From assembly GCA_016711505.1 (NCBI GenBank), contig JADJSV010000009.1, forward strand, positions 124,001 to 188,000: a DNA stretch of 64,000 nt, written 5' to 3'. The position numbers and the translations under genes were made by a program. The notes under the pieces were generated by a model, which saw only the letters and a program-made list of their open reading frames with translations, searched no databases and had not been told where the DNA came from. Below are positions 51,200 through 62,246 of this stretch, one piece after another. The number at the start of each line of letters is the position of its first letter. The first letter of the stretch is position 1. The DNA is from Bacteroidota bacterium (GTDB taxonomy: Bacteria > Bacteroidota > Bacteroidia > AKYH767-A > 2013-40CM-41-45).

Positions 51200-53409
51200 A
51201 TGCGACTAACCTTTATTCTTCTATTCTTTGCTCTGAATGCAGTTTCCGCCGATTTCTATTGGGTCAATGGTACCGGAAACTGGAGCGATCCATCTCATTG
51301 GGCAACTACAAGCGGCGGAACAGTATTCAATACAAGCCCTCCGGATTCAATAGACAATGTCTATTTCGACAGCAACTCATTTCTAAGTGCAAATGATACT
51401 GTTTATCTCGACACATATTTTTCTCTTTGCGGGGATTTTTCAATTTCAAACTTAACTTTTCCTGCAACTTTCATGGCTGATCCTATTGCCATTGCTTTAG
51501 AGACACATGGATCTTTTAGTATTGATTCCACTGCAAACTGGAAATTCAGCTTGCCTTTATGGCTTGCCGGATTTAGTAACCATACATTAACATGTAATAC
51601 CGGAAGTACTTCTTTCATTTCACCGATTCTGATTCAATCGCCCGGCGGACAATATAGTCTTGGAAATAATGTCCATTGTAAATTTTTCACTATCAACGAC
51701 GGTTCATTTATTTCAAATAGCTTCGATGTTATTTGTGATTCAATGTTCACTGTTCAAAGTTTGTCCTATATTTCTTTTGGAACCTCACTTATCAGCTCCG
51801 AATTTGGAATGGATATTTTTCCTGCATCAACTCCTGTTACTGCAAATTTATCTGCGGACTCATGTAAATTTAAAAGTCACTATTTCAGTACAGGTCCTGA
51901 TATACAAAATCTTTTTCTGTTCAATGTCGAAGCATATGATGTTACAGCTTATTTAGCCTATTTCGATACTCTCAATGCGCACTCTTTTTCAGGAAGCCGA
52001 AATATTGTGCATGTACTTTCATCTCTGGATTCAGTGCTTATCATTAATAATGATATTATCTACTATCCGGATTCAACTAACGATTTCAGACAATTTTAAC
52101 AGGGAATGAGTTGATCATGAACGGAAAAAATCATGCAGACTATATAGAATTCACACAACCAGTTTCCAATTTTCAGTTAGGAGATACTTTATTCATTCAC
52201 GGTGCACTAATTGTCAATTCGTATCCGGGAAACAATGGAAGCATGAGTTCTTTTTCTTTTCAATCGGTTTTAAGTGTTGACACGGGATTGGTTTGTCTTG
52301 ATTATTTGCTGATAACAAATATTGCTGCAATTGGCGGCGCACAATTTTTTGCAGGCTATAACAGTCTTGATAATGGCGGAAATACGAATTGGCAATTTAG
52401 CGCGTGTAATGGAAGTAATGTCTGGCCGGGTGACGCAAACTATGATCTGCAGGTAAACAATCTTGATATACTTACAATTGCTTCTGCATTCGGTTCAAGC
52501 GGACCTGTCCGGCCTTCTGCAAGTTTATTATGGGTTGGTCAGCCATGTATTGACTGGACTGATACTTTAGTTACAGGCCTTAATGTTAAACATGCGGATT
52601 GTGATGGTTCCGGGAATATAGATTTTTCAGATACGCTTGCTGTATATCAGAATTACGGAATGAATCATCCGGCACGATCGATTCAACAACCTATGCAGGT
52701 AATGTCAGGTGGAAGTTTATCCGTCACAATTGCAAATGATACAATCGGATTGAATCAGGCAATACGTATAAATATAGACTTAGAGAAGTATCCGATCCTG
52801 TATCAGCAATCTATGGAATTGCTTTTGATGTTCATTTCAATTCATCGCTTGCCGAAGTTGATACAACATCGTTTGATTACAGTAATTCATGGATGGGAGA
52901 ATATGGTACAGATATGATTGCAATGGCAAAATCTGATGGTGCAGGAACAATTCATTTCGCCTTGAGTTCAATAACACATTCAGATCTGTCAGGATTCGGA
53001 AACATTGTTTCATTCGATCTTATTTCGACCGGCGCAAATCTAAATTCATCCACATTACAAATACAACCATCTCAGGTTGTGGCCATGCAGACTAATGAAA
53101 TTTATGAGTCGGTGATCTCCACCGGAGATTCAGCAGTAATCGATTCTTCTTTCATTACAATCATTCCGGAACATCAACATATTGAAATGGAAATTTATCC
53201 AAATCCGGCACAAAACTATGTTCTGGTGAATTTCAAAAAATGCTGGGAAGCATTTAATAAGTATTACAGATATTGCAGGAAGAATTGTTTTCAGTTCAGA
53301 ATTTGAAAAAACAAATAACAGGATTGATGTATCACAATTTGAGAATGGATATTATTTAATTCGGGTTGACAATGAACCAGCTAAACAGCTACTCGTTTTC
53401 AGACAATAA
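51200..53409 (+). CDS. T9SS-exported protein with dockerin-like insert (frameshifted)
   Basis: A signal peptide (MRLTFILLFFALNAVSA) starts at 51200; an upstream ATG at 51167 is in frame. FYWVNGTGNWSDPSHWATTSGG is a common N-terminal motif of Bacteroidota surface proteins and precedes a beta-helix-like domain. After a break near 52100 come a WPGDANYDLQVNNLDIL dockerin-like loop, a WVGQPCIDW insert and a second loop DCDGSGNIDFSDTL. Further breaks lie near 52800 and 53240. The end is a T9SS domain (MEIYPNPAQNYVLVNF, DIAGRIVFSSEF, FENGYYLIRVDN) with a stop at 53409. About 735 residues; ligand unknown. It is divergent from the minus-strand block. Confidence 0.78.
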
Positions 53410-53543
53410 ATTCTCTAATATCAATCACATTTAATCTCGGAAAAATCAACTCCGTTTCGAATTAATCTATTATTAGCAATATATTTCAAAAAAAATGCAC
53501 GAAAAAATTGAGAGGGAAACAGTAAAAACACAACTTCAATTTA

Positions 53544-55747
53544 TCAATTTTGTATGGAAGCCATAGCTCTCAATAATGAAGACGCCCAATAATAAATATT
53601 ATTTCCGACAATAGTATCCCGCATTTGTATCATTCTGCTTTGTTGTTCAGAATTTGACATCGCCAGAGCATTTCTGATAGCAATTGCTGAATTTTCTATG
53701 TCATATGGATTAACGATCAAAGCTCCGGTAAGATCGGTGATGCTCCTGCAAATCTGCTTAAGATCAACACACCATCGTTTTCATTTCTGGTGGCGACAAA
53801 TTCTTTAGCAACCAGATTCATTCCATCATGCAATGAAGAGACAATACACATGTCTGCATTTTTATAATAAGGATTAATTTGTTCATGACTATGATGACCT
53901 TTCAAAAAAAGTATAGGTTTCCAGTTTTTACTTTTAAACCTTAGATTGATTCGCTCTGCTTCTTTTTCCACATTACTCACCATGTCCGAATAACTTTTTA
54001 TTAAAGTCCTGCTGGGTGCACCTATTTGCACCAAAGTAAATCGACCAATATAATCGGGAAATTTTTCAAAGAATCTTTCTACAGATAAGAATTTTTCGAT
54101 CAGGCCCTTAGTATAATCTATCCTGTCAACACCTATAGCCATAAATTCCGCATTGATTCCATGAACGCCAAGAATTCTTTTAATCCCTTCTTTTCTGGAT
54201 TTATCATCAAGGTCTTTTAATGTAAATGCTATACTGATAGGAAATGCTTTTACGTGAGTATTTCTTCCATTCATCTTAACTGAAAATTTTTCCCAGGACA
54301 CTCTTGACTCAAGCGTATTATTAACAGTTTCCAAAAAATGATTACAGTGATATTGGGTATGAAACCCTATCAGATCTGCACCGAGCATTCCGGTGAGAAT
54401 TTCCTTTTGCCAAGGACAGATTCCAAATGATTCGGGATTAGGCCATGGAATATGCCAGAAGATGGCTACTCTTGCTCTTGGCTTTTTACGTTTGATCAAT
54501 TCAGGAAGTAATGCAAAATGATAATCCTGGATCAATATAAATGGTTGTTCTTCATCCTTACATTCTTCTAAAATAGTTTCTGCAAATTTCTCATTGACTT
54601 TTTATAATATTCCCAGTCTTCAATTCTGAAAGTTGGCCGGGTATGAGCGAGATGACATAAAGGCCAAAGCCCTTCATTTGAAAATCCATAATAATAATGG
54701 CTTTCCTCTTCCTTTGTCAACCAAACCCGTTTCAAAGTATATTTAGGATTTAATGGTGGTACCTGAACTTTATCATCCTTATCAACCGTTTCTTTATCTG
54801 CATCACCGGAACCGGAAGCGATCCATAATCCGCCACAAGCTTTTAATATTGGCTCCATAGCTGTGATCATACCGCTGGCCGGTACGATACATTTTATTTC
54901 TTTACCTTCATGAATATGCATGTATGGTTCGCGATTCGAAACAACAATCATCTTTTTCCCATTTAACAAATTGCCCATTTCAATTTTCAGCCGATCGGAA
55001 GTCCATACAGATTCCCCGGTAGTTCTCAGTCTGGCTTCTTCCTCTGCTTTTGCCTGGGCTTCATGCATGGCTCTTGCTATCTGGGTAATTTCTGCATGTA
55101 ACGGGGCTAAAAACTTTGCAGGAGGATATTCATTTAGCTTTTCAAGATTTCCCATTCGAGCAGATTTGATCCAATCGGAGACTCTATTGATCGGACTGAA
55201 GATCCCCCATTTTAAAATTACGATGGTGATCAATGAAACAAAAAGCGCCTGTAGAAACCATCTGAAAAAATTTCTGAACCAGATCTTATCCAATAAATTT
55301 TCAATATATGCAGGATCACTGTAAAAAATGATCGCATTATTTGCAATTCCTTCTCTGGTCAATGGTTTTATATATTGATATAATTTTTTCCATCAACTGA
55401 TATAAAATTTCCATTAATTGAATCCGCTGCTATAGATTGTAAAACGTAATCCTTTGAATTATCAAACGCAACTTTCAGATTACTCACAATACTGTCATCA
55501 CCAAAGTATATTGTAATTCCTTCAAGATTATATTTTTTACAAATACTATCAATTGAATAATTCAGGTTTCCTTTCTGACTTTGTACAAATTTAGTTTCAG
55601 ATAATTTTAAAGAAATGTCAGCCATTCTTTTTCAAGATCATCAGTCAGTTTTATCCTTTCAGCAGAGACCTGATAAAAAGTAAATCCCAAAGCAACAATA
55701 CCTACAGAGATTACAATGGCAACAACTAAAGCAAGGTTTATACGCAT
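53544..55747 (-). CDS. otsA: Membrane-anchored trehalose-6-phosphate synthase with sensor/HAMP N-terminus (frameshifted)
   Basis: From 55747 the protein has a first membrane helix (LALVVAIVISVGIVALGFTF), an extracytoplasmic part of about 120 residues, a second helix (FLQALFVSLITIVILKWGIF), a HAMP-like linker (PINRVSDWIKSARMGNLEKL) and then a complete GT20 domain: SNREPYMH, ILIQDYHFALLPELI, FWHIPWPNPE, GADLIGFHTQ, GVDRIDYTKGL, SSLHDGMNLVAKEF. GT20 makes trehalose-6-phosphate from UDP-glucose and glucose-6-phosphate. Four frame breaks are bridged (near 55635, 55365, 54560, 53720). The sensor-like half suggests synthesis is tuned by an external cue. It is last in the trehalose operon. Confidence 0.85.
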
Positions 55748-55827
55748 GATAATATTTTTACATTTCTATTAAGCGTAAAACTCAACAGAAATAAAATTTG
55801 TTAATCATATAAGGGCCGGTCGAGTTT

Positions 55828-57583
55828 TCAGGCGATCCGGAAAACTGCATTCATTAATCCAACATGACTATATGTTTGCGGAAAATTTCCCCATTGACTA
55901 CCGTTGGTCCCAATATCTTCACTCAGTAAACCTACGTGATTTCCGGTTGCAATAAGTTTTCAACCATTAAAGAAGCTTCTGCTACTCTTCCCACACAAGC
56001 AAGTGCTTCGGCATACCAGAAAGAACAAATCATAAATGTACTTTCCGGAACACCAAAATCGTCGCTATGCTTATATCTGAAAAAATATCCTTCCGGCGAT
56101 TTAAGTTCCCTTTCTAATGCTGCTAAATGATCTTCGCTTTTGCGAATCAGGATCCAGATAACCCATAGAGATCAGTTTTAAACTACTGGCATCGAGTTGA
56201 TCGACATCAATTGCCTGTGTATATGCTTTTCTAATGGGGTCGTAACATTTTTCAATATTCGAAGCAGCGAGATTTCTGAGTTGTTCTGCTTTCTGAATTA
56301 AATTCTGATCACCAATTGCTTTACCAATTTTTTAATGCAGCTCTGCCCCTGCCCAATGAAATAAATATGTATAACAATGTAATTGACGTCGGTTTCGGAA
56401 TTCCCAGATGCCCGCATCAGGCTGATCCATTGTTTCTTCAATTTTATTCAGAAGAAAATGAATAATATCAATGGATTTCTGAATTAGGTTGTGTGGTTAA
56501 TCGCATATCAGTATACAATGGCATGAGGCTAACCATTACCTGACCATAAACATCATTCTGAATATGAGTATAAGCATCATTTCCTAATCTTACCGGTGAA
56601 TTATTATTGCGATAACCTTTTAAAGGAAGTTCCTTTTCGAAAATAATTTTGTCACCGGTAATTGAAGATAATGGTTGAATATGATCCGTTTCAGAAGCAA
56701 TAATATTTTCAATGTATAAGAAATATTTTTGTGATTCTTCAAAATGCCCAATGCTATTCAATGCATATAAAGAATAATATGTGTCACGCATCCAGCAGTA
56801 ACGATAATCCCAATTCCGCCCTGATTGATCACATTCCGGAAGACTCATACTTCCTGATGCAATTATTCCACCGGTATCTTCGTACTGATGTAATTTTAAT
56901 ATCAATGCCGAACGAATCATTTCCTTCTGATAGACGGAGGGAATTGCTGTTGTCTTGACCCAATTTCTCCAAAACTCTTTTGTCTTATTAAAAAACAATT
57001 CATAAGTACTTTCCAGTCCTGATTCTAATGGTAATTCATATGAGAATGCCAGATATCTTGGCTCAGAAAGAACAAAACACTTTTCTTCAAAATATAATTA
57101 AGAGAAATGTCAGTAGTAAGGCGCACGTTTGTACCAACATCCATAAACCTCAGGTGATTACTACCTGAAAGCACTTCCGGCTGTATCTCACCATAATTGC
57201 CAACCGGCTTACACGTGACTTTTACCATCGGTCTTCCTTCCATTGATTCAATTTTCTCAGAAGCATTAATGGCGGAAATATCTTTCTTGCTGTAAAAATC
57301 GCGGTGCAAAATCAGTAACTCTGAACTTTCCGTCTGAACAAGTAAATTCAGTGCAAAGAATATTTGTATTTTCAAGATAGTATTGTTTGCTTGTATAATT
57401 ATCATCCTGCGGACAAATACTGAATGTGCCACCTTTTTCCTTGTCCAGTAATGATCCAAATAAAAAACTGCTATCGAATTTAGGCATGCACAACCAATTT
57501 ACATTTGCATTTATATCGATATATGCCAGGTAGGAACAATTTCCAATAACACCCATTTTATACTTGTGTACCTGTTCATCCAT
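55828..57583 (-). CDS. Glycoside hydrolase family 15 protein, probable trehalase or glucoamylase (frameshifted)
   Basis: The N-terminal part has IGNCSYLAYIDINANVNWLCMPKFDSSFLFGSLL, the usual start of bacterial GH15 enzymes. The catalytic (alpha/alpha)6 domain shows IIASGSMSLPE and RNWDYRYCWMRDTYYSLYAL, and later NDVYGQVMVSL. Beyond 56468 the sequence continues in several frames (KAYTQAIDVDQLDASSLKLI, LLSEDIGTNGSQWGNFPQTYSHVGLMNA) to a TGA at 55828, giving about 585 residues. GH15 includes glucoamylase and trehalase. Placement between trehalose phosphatase and synthase genes favours trehalose turnover. Confidence 0.82.
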
Positions 57584-57608
57584 AAACTACTTTGAAATTA
57601 ATTAATGA

Positions 57609-58364
57609 TTAGTTTTTATTGTTCTCCATAAGGTGCTCTAAGAATAAAAGAACCTGCTTTACATTTTCCAGTGAATGCTTGGCAACGGTTGGACCCCTTC
57701 CTACTTTTATAGTCTCAGCTTTTTTATTAGTTGAAAGTTCCTGAAACATTTCTTCATCTGTTTTATCGTCACCAATCGAAATGATGTAATCAAATTTGTT
57801 TTCATTTATCAAATTCTTTATTGCGCTTCCTTTCCCTATCTTATTTGAAATTATTTCAACTACCTTATCACCATCGATCAATTTCAGGCCAAGTGAAGTA
57901 ATTGAATTTTCAAGAATACGGATCAATTCTCTTGATTGCAAAAAGCCAACATCATCAGGAACATTCCTGTAATGCCAAACCAATGAAAATTGTTTCTCTT
58001 CTACAAATGAATTGGGGCTGGCAAAAGTAAAACGATTCAAAACCGGAAGTACAACTTTTTTCCACGAATCAGAATTATCAAACAGATTTCTCCAGCTACC
58101 ATTCAATTTTATCATTGCGCCGTGTTCAGCAATGATTTCAATTGGAAGATGACCGATAAATCTTTCCAGATCAAGATGGCCCCTGCCGGAAATAACAACA
58201 ACCAATCTCGTATCAGGTTTATTATTTATTCTATTCAGAAGGCTGAGAACTTTTCTGTAGGAAATGCCTTTTCAGGTCTTGGAACAAATTCAACCAACGT
58301 CCCATCATAATCCAGGGAGTACCAACCGCTTTTTCGCTTTATCGAAATTCTCTTTTACTTTCAT
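57609..58364 (-). CDS. otsB: Trehalose-6-phosphate phosphatase (frameshifted)
   Basis: This HAD-type phosphatase removes phosphate from trehalose-6-phosphate. From the ATG 58364 one base must be shifted to read SLDYDGTLVEFVPRPEKAFP, holding the nucleophile DxDGT motif; further motifs are VVISGRGHLDLERF, IIAEHGAMIKLNG, LVWHYRNVP, VVEIISNKIGKGSAIKNLI and SIGDDKTDEEMF. About 250 residues, the usual OtsB length. Breaks lie near 58310 and 58205. It is the first gene of the otsB, GH15, otsA row, with gaps of only about 25 and 80 bases. Confidence 0.85.
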
Positions 58365-58735
58365 GCTTATATTTAATAAAGCCATCTTTTTGCAATTATC
58401 AGAATCAATTTTTGAAAGACACCTAGAAATTCGAATTTCACCTACGGAGAATAATTCATTGTTGTCTAAAAATGATATCCTCTTGCAAAAACGACGGCGA
58501 AATGAATTATAAATACATGTGCCCTCAATTATTTGCCAAAATGCTAAATTAGGGATAGTAAATGGACTTTCTATAAAATCAGGTGTATATTATTTTACAC
58601 ACTCCGAAAATTGTTGATTTTTATCCCCGAAATCCACATTCCTGAATCGTTTAAGAACGTCTGCATTCCTTCAAAATATAATTTCACAATTCGAAATAAA
58701 TAATTTTCAATTCATTGTTATATAAAATATAAAAC
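58365..58735. other. Intergenic region upstream of otsB
   Basis: About 370 AT-rich bases with no gene supported on either strand. It must contain the promoter of the trehalose operon. No clear hairpin or RNA gene was seen. Confidence 0.4.
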
Positions 58736-58837
58736 GAAGTGCCTAAAGATATCGATGCTACATGTCTGAGTGCAGGAATTTATTTTATCAGAATCAATGA
58801 TAAGGTAAAAAAAGTTTATCAAGAATTAAATTATTAA
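58736..58837 (+). pseudogene. Orphan remnant of a T9SS C-terminal sorting domain
   Basis: The frame reads VPKDIDATCLSAGIYFIRIN and then DKVKKVYQELNY before a stop, matching the last 30 residues of type A T9SS sorting domains (IDxxxLxxGIYFIxI...K). Immediately upstream the frame is closed and no start or passenger domain exists. It is the tail of a lost secreted-protein gene, left between the otsB operon and the PLP enzyme. Confidence 0.65.
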
Positions 58838-58930
58838 GATTTGCTTTCAGGTAACGGGTCATGGCTACGTATAAATTGTTGGTAGTAACTATTTTTATTT
58901 AAATACAATTCAATATTCACGTCCGACACT

Positions 58931-60192
58931 CTAATCAGGACATGGGTCTTTAACACTCCAGAGCCTGCTCAATATCAAAATAATATCTTCATAGTTTTCT
59001 ACGCCTATTGAAAGTCTAATCATCTTTTCAGTGATTGAAAGTTCTTTTTTCAATTTATCATCTACATCACTGTGAGTCATCGTTGCAGGATGCTCGGCCA
59101 GACTTTCAGTGCTTCCTAAACTTACTGCAAGTTTGATCAGCTTAAGTTCATTCAGAAATTTGAAAGCTTCCTTCTCCCTCCTTTGATATCGAAAGAAATC
59201 ATTCCGCCATTTGTAAGACACTGACGATTTCTGATCCTGAATTGTTCGCCATCTTTTTCGGTGAGATTGCCGAGAAAATATACTTCTCAACTTTGGATGT
59301 TTATTTAAAAATGCTGCAACTTTATCTGCGTTCAAAGCTTGCATGTCCATCCGTACTTTCAGTGTTTCAAGACTTCGCAAGAGTAACCATCCTGTATTTG
59401 GACTTGCCATGTTACCTAAAAAGGTTCGCAGTCCTTTTACTCTTTTATCATTTCACCTGAACCAAGACATGCACCGGCTATCACATCACTATGTCCGCCG
59501 ATATATTTTGTAGCAGAATATAACACAAGATCAGCTCCATGTTTTAACGGATGTTGCCACAAAGGACCGAGGTAAGTATTGTCGACAGCCAGGAAAACCT
59601 CTTTCTCTTTTGTAGAAAAATATTTTGCAATTTCCTTTTTAGCCTGAATGTCTATCAGATCGTTTGTTGGATTCGCAGGAGTTTCGATATAGATCATTGC
59701 AAGTTTGTCTGCAAGTCCCGAATCTTTCACCATCTGAATGACTTCATCTTTCTGTTGCCCTACTTTGAAAGTAATCACATTGATATTGAATTTCGGAAGA
59801 ATCTTTTTAATGAAGTGATCGCTACCCCCATATAGCGGACTACTGATAAGAAGCAGATCTCCGGGTTTTAGAAATTCGAGTAGTACAGTAGTTATTGCAG
59901 ACATACCACTTTCGAAAACAGCACAAGCTTCTGCTTCATCCCAAAGTGTAAGTCTGTTTTCCAGAATTTCCAGATCCGGATTATTGATTCTACTATATAT
60001 GAGTCCGAGTTCTTCACCGACATTTTGTTTTCTCAATCCATATGCTACTTCGAAAAAAGCTTTGCCTTCTTCAGCATTTTTGAATACAAAAGTGGATGTT
60101 TGAAAGATCGGACATTTTATTGCACCTTCTGATAATTCGGGCTTATAACCATAAGACATCATCAGGCTTTCGTGTTTCATTTTTCTGGACAT
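58931..60192 (-). CDS. Cys/Met metabolism PLP-dependent enzyme (frameshifted)
   Basis: The protein (about 420 residues) belongs to the cystathionine gamma-synthase / methionine gamma-lyase fold. Visible are YSRINNPDLEILENRL, FESGMSAITTVLLEFL, SSPLYGGSDHF, IYIETPANPTN, AVDNTYLGPLWQHPLKHGAD and the PLP-binding Lys in LYSATKYIGGHSD. A break near 59440 and two compensating breaks near 59190-59270 split the end, which carries VSLGSTESLAEHPATMTHSD and the IRLSIGVE motif. Family members cleave or make C-S bonds of cystathionine, homocysteine or methionine; which reaction applies is not decidable here. The start may be the Met at 60180. Confidence 0.85.
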
Positions 60193-60436
60193 AGCTTTCT
60201 ATTAGGACTAATTTATCTGTCATTATTAACGGATTGATTCAAAATAGGGGTATTTCCCGAGTAACTGCTAATAGAAGGTTGTGAATAATATCATTCTCTT
60301 TCTCGCACCTTAATGCAAGTACTTTGAAATGAGGCCATTTCTCACTTGAAGATATGGAATTGACAGCTAATTGATCGTCCGAACAATTTTCAAAAGCCAT
60401 AAAATTATCCTACTTTTGGCCCACCAAAATTAAAAT

Positions 60437-60520
60437 GCCCAGGTGGCGGAATTGGTAGACGCGTCGGTCTCAAAAACCGATGGTAGTAATGCCGTACCGG
60501 TTCGATTCCGGTCCTGAGTA
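60437..60520 (+). tRNA. tRNA-Leu (anticodon CAA)
   Basis: The cloverleaf is clear: D arm TGGCGGAATTGGTAGACGC, anticodon stem TCGGT/ACCGA with loop CTCAAAA (anticodon CAA), a long class II variable arm, and T arm ACCGG-TTCGATT-CCGGT. The acceptor 5' strand GCCCAGG pairs imperfectly with CCTGAGT: position 3-70 is C-A and 1-72 is G-U. CCA is not encoded. The altered 3' end may reflect integration of the neighbouring element into this tRNA gene, whose 3' half is also read on the other strand as the end of the recombinase gene. Confidence 0.92.
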
Positions 60521-62029
60521 CTGAACCGGACAACTCAAGAAATTCACTGAGTTGTCCGGGTTTTTTTCGCGTAAACCCTTGTCAATGTGGAGATACAGAA
60601 GAATTACCGAATTTAAATTTGTGGTTCGATATTTACTATTCTCAAAAACGAACTTTTCAGGAAATATCGAACCAAGCAAACGAGTTTTTCTCTCTAATGA
60701 AATTTCAGAATAGTGTTGACTTAGCTTTTTTAATTGAGCGATTCCTTTTTCAATTACAAGATCTGTATCCTTTACATTACTATTTACATCTGTCATTTCG
60801 CTTTTGACCTCGACCAATTGCACTTCGTATTTAGATTTGAGGTTTTGATATTCCGAAACCGAAATTTGTTTATCGGCGAACATGTCTTGAAGATTTGCCA
60901 ACCTATTTTGGAGTGTTACTAATTTTTCGTTCAATGATGATTTCTGTGATGCAGTCTTCTTGGCCTTTTGTCCTAGTGCTTCCTTTAGCATTTCTCGATA
61001 AAGTGAAATAATATCTTCAGATGGTGTAAAGCAATCTAAAACCGATAGCATTTTTCATTAGCTTCATCAGAACGGAAACGAGTTTTTTTACAAGTGTTGC
61101 AGTGATAATAAAAATACTGCTTTCCTGATCTGCTTCGCGATGGACTTCCAGTCATTAAGCCTTCACAATTTGAACACTTCAACACTCCTCGCAGTGGAAG
61201 CTCATTGCGCTTTGTGGTGATGATAGGCCTGTTTCTTTTCTTTACATTTCCGTTTAGAATTTCTTGAACTTTGTAGAAAGTTTCTTCGGATATCAGAGGT
61301 TCATGAATTCCATCAATCAAATATGCAGCTTCTCCATTCTCTGCAGGAAATGGAATTTTCCCCATGTAGACAGGGTTTCTAAGAATTTCCGATAGCATTG
61401 ACTTTTTAATTCCCTTGCCTTGCTTTAGTAATTCGATTCCGATTTCAGTTTGAGTTAGACCCTTCACAGTTTCTTCGAATGCATACCTGACACTATCTGC
61501 CGATTCACTTGGGATTATAATAGGCTTATTGTTTTCATCTCTCACGTTTTTATATCCTCTAGGAGCACAATTTACCCAGCGGCCTTTTTTCCAGGCACCT
61601 CTGATACCACCCAATACTTTTATAGAACGTCTATCGTTTTCAATTTCAGGTAAAGCAAGATAGAACGCAAGCATAGCTTTGTTCTCCGGAACAGTCATGT
61701 CAAGTGGTTGTTCAATAGCGTATGGTTGAATTCCGAGTTTCTTCAAAATACCAATCATCTCATAAGCCTCTGCAATATTTCTTGAGAAACGATCCCAAGA
61801 AGTAAATAGTAGCAGATCGATCTTTCCTTTATTCGCTTTAGCAAATTTTAAAAACAATTTAAAGGCCGGTCTGTCGAACGTTTTTGCGCTAAAATCTTCT
61901 TTGAAAGAATGAACAATTGCAATATCATTTCTTTGGCAATGATTAGTGAGACTATCGATCTGCACATCTAAGGAATATCCCTTTGCCTGCTCATCGCTCG
62001 ATACTCTCGCCTACAGCTCTTTTCATCAT
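60470..62029 (-). CDS. Large serine recombinase (frameshifted)
   Basis: The N-terminal catalytic part has ARVSSDEQAKGYSLDVQI near the start with the nucleophilic Ser, and FTSWDRFSRNIAEAYEMIGIL, LDMTVPENKAMLAF. The recombinase domain (RGYKNVRDE, GIKKSMLSEILRNPVYMG) and a zinc ribbon (LKCSNCEGLMTG, YYHCNTC) follow, then a coiled coil (KLVTLQNRLANLQDMF) after a break near 61045; another indel lies near 62010. The last 17 residues (QYSGPESNRYGITTIGF) are encoded by antisense tRNA sequence, the usual sign of an element integrated at a tRNA 3' end. About 515 residues. It should excise and integrate the element. Confidence 0.85.
60526..60567 (+). terminator. Terminator after tRNA-Leu
   Basis: CCGGACAACTCA and TGAGTTGTCCGG form a perfect 12-bp stem with a 10-base loop, followed by G and seven T. 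It ends the tRNA transcript six bases after the discriminator base. It also lies inside the 3' coding region of the antisense recombinase gene. Confidence 0.9.
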
Positions 62030-62246
62030 GTTTGATTTTGAATCTTAAGATAATTGCGATTCAAACTTGTTTAGAAACTCAATTGTCAATTTGCCTCTTC
62101 ATCAGTGTATTTGTTACCGTTTTTTCTAATAGATTTTTACATTTTTTTTTGTTAACATTTTGCAACATATGCAGTGAATGCCATGCAAGGGATTCATTCT
62201 TATTATGATTAGAGCCGAGCCAATTGGTCTTTTTAGTTTATCTTTT

